Shown: one piece after another, positions 6,801 through 10,820 of the stretch
How positions within the stretch are numbered: the first letter of the stretch is position 1
Layout of the letters: each line of letters begins with the position of its first letter
DNA from: Candidatus Methanoperedentaceae archaeon
GTDB taxonomy: Archaea; Halobacteriota; Methanosarcinia; Methanosarcinales; Methanoperedenaceae
Assembly: GCA_013331375.1 (NCBI GenBank)
Contig: DUGO01000079.1
Coordinates: 4,855-15,674, forward strand
Reading direction: 5' to 3'
Length of the DNA stretch: 10,820 nt
Notes under the pieces: generated by a model
Seen by the model: only the letters and a program-made list of their open reading frames with translations
Told to the model about the DNA's origin: nothing
Database searches by the model: none
Program-made: the position numbers and the translations under genes

Positions 6801-8153
6801 GCATGGAGCTGCAGTGCGAGGGAAACGTTTGAAAAACTTAGCGTTCTGGACGGGACTGAAGGATTGGTGAAAAGAGAGATCCTGGAACTCTTGCTCCCTG
6901 CGGATTTTTCAGCCAGGACCCTGTTCGGCGAGAACCTCCACTGGATCAGGGGGACCCTTTCGGAGGGGAAGTTCGAGGAGTCGCCTGTTCTCGAAGGCAT
7001 TTACCCTAACACGGTGTGGGCGCTACAGGCGGCGACCCTGAAGAATGAAGCCATCGGGACCAGTGACGGGCGGGCAAACCAGGCATTCAATTTCAGGAAG
7101 ATCCCTGTGCTTGAAGGGGAGGACATCAGGGTGCGTGAAACCCTTACGGAAGAAGAAAAGCAGGAGCTCGTAGAAAAGTGCGGCAAAGATGCGCTCTACG
7201 AGAAAAAGGACGATAAGGGGCATGTAGTCGAGACCTGGATCCGATGGACGGCAAAAACTGATTTTATTGATTCCGGGGACAAGGACAGACATTACGTTAT
7301 TGACCGCGCGCTCGGAGAACTCAGGTTCGGTGACGGACAAAAGGGCATGATACCGCCGGGTGGGGACAACAACATCGTCGCGTTTTCCTGCAGGTCAGGC
7401 GGAGGCGCAAAGGGCAACCTCAGTGCAGGTGATATCAAATCACTCAAGTCCAGCGTCCCGGGCGTGGAGAAGGTAATCAACTATATCTCGGCAGACGGGG
7501 GCGCGGATACAGCCACACTTGACATCATGAGGGAAACAGGACCTGCTGCTATCAGCCATCGCGGTCGTGCGGTCACATTGGAGGATTTCGAGTGGCTCGC
7601 CAGGGACGCCTCAAGGAAAGTCGTGAAAGCAAGGTGCATCCCGAACGTGAATAACAGGGGGCTCTCCGAACCCGGCTGGGTGACCCTGGTCATCGTGCCC
7701 GATTCGAAAGAAATGATGCCCGTGCCATCGCTCGAGCTGCGCGAGCAGGTGCGCAGGTATGTCAGCGAACGCGCTCCCGGTGTTGTTTCGGCAGGCGGGC
7801 ACATCAATGTGAAGAAGCCGGAATATGTGGAAGTTGGCATTCGTGCTGATATCTTTGTCGATTCCATTGATGTTTCCGCACAGGTTGACAGGGAAGTGAA
7901 CATGAAGCTTGAAGCATTTTTCCATCCCCTGACGGGCGGTCCCGAGGGGAAGGGCTGGGATTTCGGCAGGGACGTTTCTGCATCTGATGTCTATGCGATC
8001 ATCGAAGGGATAGAAGGGGTCGACCATGTCGAGAACCTTGAACTGTTGACAGGGGAGGGTAAGTCCCGGGACATCATCAAAGTAGAGGATGATTCGCTGG
8101 TCGCAGGCGGGACTCATATGATAAAAATATTCATTGCGAACGGAGGCGATTGA
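3870..8153 (+). CDS. Giant Afp11-like baseplate J wedge protein with inserted seven-bladed propeller-like domain
   Basis: This main wedge protein of the CIS baseplate is related to phage baseplate J and T4 gp6. The 1427 residues read in order. An N-terminal wedge segment runs from about 1-120 (TPEWKGSDEKDPG; DMMGIRLLPAAPSRVPVTF). A WEYW...WIRCRL module lies at 278-348, then KEAFSK at about 410. A repetitive insertion occupies 429-786. A second WEYW...WIRARI module (790-850) follows, then NPTYCITYNN and FYMGFDRGF. A third, diverged module lies at 975-1032. The baseplate J C-terminal region has HYVIDRALGELRFGDG (FGDG at 1153-1156), GGGAKGN, SHRGRAVTLEDFEWLAR and HPLTGG...KGWDFGRDV (Trp 1363). 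Without the insertion the protein is about 1070 residues, close to ordinary family size as I remember it. ATG 3870 overlaps the gp25 stop in an ATGA. The reading frame is intact. Confidence 0.95.
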   Translation: MSIEPPKLDNRRFSDLDSSLKDTAIHYTPEWKGSDEKDPGAALRKIFSRMVETIITRYNRVPEKNFIAFLDMMGIRLLPAAPSRVPVTFLSAKGTVSEILIPAGTQVSGKSDSEELPFETEANLLAIPGKLKRVLSVDPDKDTIFETPPGFLDGTIPAGSKIEYEIVSSPSAGADNFQLDHVRDLKKGDILKIGTASEYVKIDSIAGNIIKTVDAITKSYVSGTQVEKVTAFNLFEGKDLQEHSFYLGHTDLFNVKSAARFVILITHLEGSTSGLGPLKLSWEYWGEDKERKEEGAKWRRFSIGDDRTDGLRRDGKIELIKSTEGEIKEKEINAIKSRWIRCRLEEPLVPSNIGALPVIDTVSFDLGACGDRLYPDQAFLNEIPLDTSKPFMPFGKEPRIFDAFSISSKEAFSKISARIGLDVKLEKRGILGAPCAVSHDMKTKVFVAGTYGRLLEVDIDSHKNSTWIDHGVPAAGKKIAAASRPSALTYGQNISVFVRTEDGSLFERFYNGSQWLWLDHSKEDVNITYDPFSIYGSDTIGLIIMVVITGSNGSIYTFYREEGKLIGNWLQYKQTGDGTAFDSSPHAAKVSEESAEGIKFKIFVKGNNGHLYESDYEARAKTQGDWKDNGFPESGITVDSTPLGFVSDFGSHTRVYVKGSDNNLWEFEVEDAVFLSSISPRWTKKETSGLIVDSDPSGYMLSAGHEEIHVFVRGSDNHLWEFNKTVSGEAWIAHLAPGNSRLVFAPFALLESGSAHVLSTSNRNTIIERMVNSTSIWYEYADPIETGIAPILSWEYWNKNGWVLLKLIKDETQNFIRDGRIEFLLPEDVKETEIAGQKNYWIRARIVNGDYGRETFALLSTSSGTTAMTAIASTESAQKLISSKNSIIPPVIKSITISYGFDKRQNPTYCITYNNLDYIDQSEAREEENKHFSPFVPLPEENLTFYMGFDRGFKNGPVRIFIAAKEIPFSEESKPKLAWSCSARETFEKLSVLDGTEGLVKREILELLLPADFSARTLFGENLHWIRGTLSEGKFEESPVLEGIYPNTVWALQAATLKNEAIGTSDGRANQAFNFRKIPVLEGEDIRVRETLTEEEKQELVEKCGKDALYEKKDDKGHVVETWIRWTAKTDFIDSGDKDRHYVIDRALGELRFGDGQKGMIPPGGDNNIVAFSCRSGGGAKGNLSAGDIKSLKSSVPGVEKVINYISADGGADTATLDIMRETGPAAISHRGRAVTLEDFEWLARDASRKVVKARCIPNVNNRGLSEPGWVTLVIVPDSKEMMPVPSLELREQVRRYVSERAPGVVSAGGHINVKKPEYVEVGIRADIFVDSIDVSAQVDREVNMKLEAFFHPLTGGPEGKGWDFGRDVSASDVYAIIEGIEGVDHVENLELLTGEGKSRDIIKVEDDSLVAGGTHMIKIFIANGGD
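4701..4913 (+). repeat. Internal wedge module A (WEYW...WIRCRL)
   Basis: Residues 278-348 of the Afp11-like protein. LKLSWEYW is followed by WRRF, a DGKIEL strand and SRWIRCRLEEPL. It is the first of three related modules in this protein and is protein-level only; the DNA copies are diverged. Confidence 0.75.
5154..6227 (+). repeat. Seven-fold blade repeat: predicted PLL/DUF346-like beta-propeller inserted in the wedge protein
   Basis: Residues 429-786 of the Afp11-like protein divide into seven units of 46-58 residues: 5154-5309, 5310-5447, 5448-5603, 5604-5777, 5778-5939, 5940-6086 and 6087-6227. Most carry a core such as KVFVAGTYGRLLEV, SVFVRTEDGSLFERF, KIFVKGNNGHLYES, RVYVKGSDNNLWEF or HVFVRGSDNHLWEF. 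A Trp-containing strand follows 8-20 residues later (STWIDHG, WLWLDH, NWLQYK, DWKDNG, RWTKKE, AWIAHL, IWYEYA). Units 4-6 begin or contain DSxP. This is the pattern of PLL/fucolectin-like and DUF346 beta-propellers, many of which bind sugars. The fold call is an inference from the repeats; sugar binding is not shown. Unit 7 is the most degenerate. Confidence 0.78.
6237..6419 (+). repeat. Internal wedge module B (WEYW...WIRARI)
   Basis: Residues 790-850 of the Afp11-like protein. PILSWEYWNKNGW, then FIRDGRIEFLLPEDVKE and NYWIRARIVNGDYG. It resumes the normal wedge sequence directly after the propeller-like insertion. Confidence 0.8.
6792..6965 (+). repeat. Internal wedge module C (diverged)
   Basis: Residues 975-1032 of the Afp11-like protein. 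PKLAWSCS replaces LSWEYW, then EILELLLPADF and LHWIRGTL. It is the weakest of the three copies, but it keeps the Trp, the L-x-LP strand and the WIR core. Confidence 0.6.
8142..8146 (+). promoter_or_regulatory. Ribosome binding site deciding the Afp12-like start
   Basis: GGAGG lies eight bases before ATG 8155. It decides against the in-frame TTG at 8134, which lies inside the Afp11-like gene and would add only seven residues. Confidence 0.75.
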
Positions 8154-8154
8154 C

Positions 8155-10437
8155 ATGGGGCTTCTGGAGCAGCCTGAACTCGACCTGGATGATAAATCAT
8201 TTGATGAACTCGTACAGGAAGCGCGCACTCTCATATCCAGGTATTGCCCCGAATGGACAGACCATAATATACACGATCCGGGCATCACGTTTATCGAACT
8301 CTTCGCATGGCTTGCGGAGATGCAGATATACCAGCTTGACAGGATAACGGAAAACAATTACAGGAAATTCCTTGAACTCGTGAACATCTTTCCGGGGACC
8401 CAAAAACCCGCGAAGGTTGATGTCACATTCGAGCCGAAAGGCGCAGGTCTGGTACACGAAACCGTCACAGCGGGAGAGAAGATCGTTGCACTCGTGGATG
8501 GGGAACAAATGGTTTTCGAGGTGGAACTCGACACCGTACTTATCCCTTCGACTATCAGGAAAGTCACAACGAGAACCGGCTCAAGAACTATTGACAACAC
8601 GGAAGCCAACGCAACTGAGCACGTTTATTTTGCGGCGTTTGGTGAGCATCCCTCACCCGGCGCAGAGCTCACGCTTGATTTTGAGCCCGAGCTCCCCCCG
8701 GGGGAAATCCAGCTGACGTTCAACCTCTTCGAAGACGACCTAACACTGCCGGGAAGACACGGTGCGGAGAGCACGGATATCAATCCTTCGGTTATACTGG
8801 AATGGCAATTCCATCGCAACGGGAAATGGGAGCGGTTTGCGGTCAGGAGCGATACAACGCAATCTCTGACCCTGAGCGGGAGGGTCACCCTGGAATTGCC
8901 GTCCGGGAACTCCGGCGATGTGAAGAGCATTCGATGCCGCATTGCCGAAGGGCGATATGAAATCCCTCCGATGGTCGAATGCATCCTGATCAACACTGTC
9001 CCCGTTATCCAGGTGGAAACTTCACGGGATGTGCCACTCGGTGAATCCACAGGCATGCCCGGGCAAACGCTGTCCATAGGTAAAAAACCCGTAATGGCAC
9101 GAAGGGTCTTTGAAGCGCAGAGATTCCTGCCCGGTGATATCATTGACTGGCAGCTTCTGCTTGGGCGTATCAAAAGCCATGCATCAGAGACACCGGAAAA
9201 GAGGATATGGGATAGACTTGCCAGCAGCATCCGGTCAAGGATCAAAGACTGGGATGGAGCGCATATGCCAGACCCGGCAATGAAATCCAGCGTGCTTGGC
9301 GCCCTGAACGGCATGCTCGGGGATACGACGCTATATGATGAAACGGCATTCAGCAAAGTCCGGATGCTTGATTCGGCGTCCCTGCTCATACGACGCATGG
9401 ATATACTCAACGAAGCCGGCGTGAGGTCACTGAATCGCTACCTGATCCAGGCAGCCTTCCCGGATGCCATATCACCGGGTAGACCGGTCATCCAGGTCGG
9501 GGACGGCACTCTCTGGGAGACATGGACCGAAGTTCGGGACTTTGAGTCTTCAGGTCCTTCGGACGCGCACTATGTACTGGATGCCGGTGCCGGGGAAATA
9601 ACGTTCGGGAACGGCTTGAACGGGAAAATACCCGGGAAAGATGCCGTGATACGGGCGCACTTTTTCCAGACGACACTCGGGAGGAGGGGGAACCTGCGGC
9701 AAGGCGTCACCTTCCGGTTTGAGACGCAGGAGCTCATGGATAAGGTCATTGGGAAAAATCTCAGGGATGCGGCGGGCGGTGAGGATGCCGAGAGCGTCGA
9801 GGATGCAAAGGGCAGGGCGCGCAGGGATCTCAGGACTGTATACAGGGCAATCACCCCGAAGGACTATGAACAGCTCGCGCTTGACACACCCGGGCTGCGC
9901 GTAAGACGGGCAAAGGCGGTGGAGAATTATCATCCCGGCTACCCGTGCGTGGAGTTCCCGGGAAGCGTCACCGTTGTTGTTGTACCATATGCGAGGAAAG
10001 GCGATGCCACGCCCATGCCTGGAAACGGTTTTCTTAAAACAGTATTCGACCATCTCGATACACACCGATTGATAACCACCGACCTTCATGTCATAAAGCC
10101 TGAATACATCAGCATCTCAGTGAAATGCAGCATAAAGCGCAGAAAAAAGAGCAGCCAGAAAGAAGTTGAGAAGCGGGTCATAGACAGGATCAACAGGTTT
10201 CTCGATCCTCTCTCTGGAGGAGAGGAAGGAAATTATGGAGATAAAGGAAAAGGATGGCCCTTCGGACGTGCTGTCTATCCCTCTGAGATCTATCAGATCA
10301 TAGATGAAGTTGAAGGCGTTGATTACGTAACGCGCGTGACCATTGCTGCCGGTGGCGGCAGGGATTCCGGAGAGCCCGTCAAGATCCCAGAGTATGGGCT
10401 TGTCTATCCCGGAGAGCATCAGATCACGTTCATTTAA
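8155..10437 (+). CDS. Afp12-like baseplate J wedge protein with extra helical domain
   Basis: This is the second large wedge protein, a paralogue of the gene before it; the two normally form a heteromeric wedge around the spike hub. The 760-residue product begins with CPEWTDHNIHDPGITFIELFAWLAEMQ segments (HDPG at 40-43), the same N-terminal block as in the Afp11-like protein. A WEYW-type module follows at about 213-268 (VILEWQFHRNGKW ... SIRCRI). Then comes GMPGQTLSIGKKPV (300-313), which in relatives leads directly into a V-x-V...W-x-E-W strand pair. Here about 130 mostly helical residues (about 316-444) intervene before VIQVGDGTLWETWTEV. The C-terminal part has HYVLDAGAGEITFGNG (FGNG 484-487), GGEDAESVEDAK, PKDYEQLALDTPG and KGWPFGRAV (Trp 701), all typical of baseplate J. 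ATG 8155 has a GGAGG; the gap to the previous stop is one base. Confidence 0.95.
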   Translation: MGLLEQPELDLDDKSFDELVQEARTLISRYCPEWTDHNIHDPGITFIELFAWLAEMQIYQLDRITENNYRKFLELVNIFPGTQKPAKVDVTFEPKGAGLVHETVTAGEKIVALVDGEQMVFEVELDTVLIPSTIRKVTTRTGSRTIDNTEANATEHVYFAAFGEHPSPGAELTLDFEPELPPGEIQLTFNLFEDDLTLPGRHGAESTDINPSVILEWQFHRNGKWERFAVRSDTTQSLTLSGRVTLELPSGNSGDVKSIRCRIAEGRYEIPPMVECILINTVPVIQVETSRDVPLGESTGMPGQTLSIGKKPVMARRVFEAQRFLPGDIIDWQLLLGRIKSHASETPEKRIWDRLASSIRSRIKDWDGAHMPDPAMKSSVLGALNGMLGDTTLYDETAFSKVRMLDSASLLIRRMDILNEAGVRSLNRYLIQAAFPDAISPGRPVIQVGDGTLWETWTEVRDFESSGPSDAHYVLDAGAGEITFGNGLNGKIPGKDAVIRAHFFQTTLGRRGNLRQGVTFRFETQELMDKVIGKNLRDAAGGEDAESVEDAKGRARRDLRTVYRAITPKDYEQLALDTPGLRVRRAKAVENYHPGYPCVEFPGSVTVVVVPYARKGDATPMPGNGFLKTVFDHLDTHRLITTDLHVIKPEYISISVKCSIKRRKKSSQKEVEKRVIDRINRFLDPLSGGEEGNYGDKGKGWPFGRAVYPSEIYQIIDEVEGVDYVTRVTIAAGGGRDSGEPVKIPEYGLVYPGEHQITFI
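8791..8958 (+). repeat. Wedge module D, in the Afp12-like protein
   Basis: Residues 213-268. VILEWQFHRNGKWERF, a GRVTLELP strand and SIRCRIAEG match modules A-C of the neighbouring gene. Ser258 stands where the other copies have Trp before the IR. Confidence 0.65.
9100..9483 (+). other. Extra, mainly helical segment inside the Afp12-like protein
   Basis: Residues about 316-443 are rich in helix-forming segments (FEAQRFLPGDIIDWQLLLGR, RIWDRLASSIRSRIKDW, KSSVLGALNGML, SASLLIRRMDILNEAG, LNRYLIQAAF). They separate two blocks that are adjacent in the Afp12 relatives I remember. I recognise no known domain, catalytic motif or membrane segment. The boundaries are approximate and the comparison rests on memory of the family. 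Confidence 0.55.
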
Positions 10438-10438
10438 T

Positions 10439-10443
10439 GAGGT
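10439..10443 (+). promoter_or_regulatory. Ribosome binding site of the last gene
   Basis: GAGGT lies six bases before ATG 10450, just after the Afp12-like stop. Confidence 0.65.
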
Positions 10444-10449
10444 ATATAC

Positions 10450-10820
10450 ATGCAGCACGAAGAATTTAGATCCCAGGTCTTCCGGAACAGGAAGCAGTGG
10501 GAAGACGGCGCGCTGGCGTATGGTCTTGAAATCCTCCAAGACGGCGGGATCTCTCTTCACCGCGTCCCATCGTTTACCCGGTGGGTGTATGAAGAAAAAT
10601 GGGGAAATAATCCGCAGGACGTTTCATTTGACGAATGCGGACAGATGTATTTCGTAGAGCCCGAGCACGTCGATGGGAGGAACTGTCTTTACAGGCATGA
10701 CCCGGAGAGGAAGATAACCGAGATGCTCACATGCTTTGAGGGGTGTGACCCAAAAAGCCAGGTCAGCATCAAAGCTATAGTGCTTGATGAATTCAACGTA
10801 TGGGTGCTTGATACCGAAAA
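10450..10820 (+). CDS. Probable phage-tail/CIS peripheral baseplate protein, N-terminal part (3' partial)
   Basis: The frame runs without a stop from ATG 10450 to the window end; 123 complete codons are visible. The product starts MQHEEFRSQVFRNRKQWEDG and continues with LEILQDGGISLHRVP, SFDECGQMYFVEPEH, LYRHDPERKITEML and SIKAIVLDEFNVWVLDTEK. Repeating strand pairs of the type F-D-x-x-G-x-[ML]-Y and V-L-D-x-[FY]-N-V-W-V-L-D are those of NHL/SMP-30-like beta-propellers. From family knowledge, genes directly after Afp12-like genes often encode 'phage tail protein' domain proteins (TIGR02242 type) with such an N-terminal propeller and a P2 gpI-like C-terminal part. They act at the baseplate periphery. 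The C-terminal part cannot be seen here, so this identity is an inference. A GAGGT site and a 12-base gap place it in the same operon. Confidence 0.7.
   Translation, partial: MQHEEFRSQVFRNRKQWEDGALAYGLEILQDGGISLHRVPSFTRWVYEEKWGNNPQDVSFDECGQMYFVEPEHVDGRNCLYRHDPERKITEMLTCFEGCDPKSQVSIKAIVLDEFNVWVLDTE

Noticed and set aside
8134..8154. TTG 8134 as start of the Afp12-like gene
   Set aside because: The GGAGG site at 8142 lies downstream of it and serves ATG 8155.
7611..8357. Minus-strand frame of 248 codons across the Afp11/Afp12 junction
   Set aside because: It is antisense to two clear baseplate J proteins and crosses their boundary; it shows no recognisable domain.
10443..10448. TATATA as an archaeal TATA box for the last gene
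   Set aside because: It is only a few bases before the start codon, too close for promoter function, and overlaps the space after the GAGGT ribosome binding site. The gene is placed as operon member.

Overview
The window is a stretch of a single plus-strand operon encoding the baseplate and spike of a contractile injection system (CIS) of the extracellular, phage-tail-like type (eCIS; Afp/PVC-like). Nine genes follow each other with overlaps or gaps of at most about 12 bases. No terminator, promoter, tRNA, rRNA, mobile element or CRISPR array is visible, and no gap is long enough to hold an unlisted gene. Both ends cut through genes.

Layout. (1) 1-720: 3' part of an unrecognised repeat-containing, histidine-rich protein with a C-terminal coiled coil. 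(2) 722-1405: CIS tube/LysM adaptor (Afp7-like). (3) 1412-2497: gpD/gp27-like hub half of the spike. (4) 2494-3150: gpV/gp5-like OB-fold and needle half of the spike. (5) 3162-3458: PAAR tip. (6) 3469-3873: gp25-like wedge protein. (7) 3870-8153: very large Afp11-like wedge protein of the baseplate J group. (8) 8155-10437: Afp12-like wedge protein, a paralogue of gene 7. (9) 10450 to the window end: start of a probable tail/receptor-type protein. Sheath, tube, tape measure, AAA+ ATPase and any cargo are not visible and probably lie outside.

How they work together (family knowledge): the PAAR tip caps the gpV needle, which sits on the gpD hub. The LysM adaptor joins hub and inner tube. gp25-like, Afp11-like and Afp12-like proteins form the wedges that hold the sheath and trigger contraction. 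Proteins encoded just after Afp12 usually belong to the baseplate periphery or fibre attachment.

The most unusual point is that both wedge proteins carry an extra domain between otherwise ordinary family segments. Gene 7 has about 358 residues that parse into seven blades resembling a PLL/DUF346-type beta-propeller, in a locally lower-GC stretch. Gene 8 has about 130 mostly helical residues. A lectin-like propeller built into the wedge would be a built-in target-binding device.

Organism: AGG/AGA arginine codons and ATA isoleucine are frequent, Shine-Dalgarno sites are good and GC is moderate. This suits a methanogen/ANME-type archaeon (Methanosarcinales-like) but also some anaerobic bacteria. 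The assignment is an inference with low confidence.
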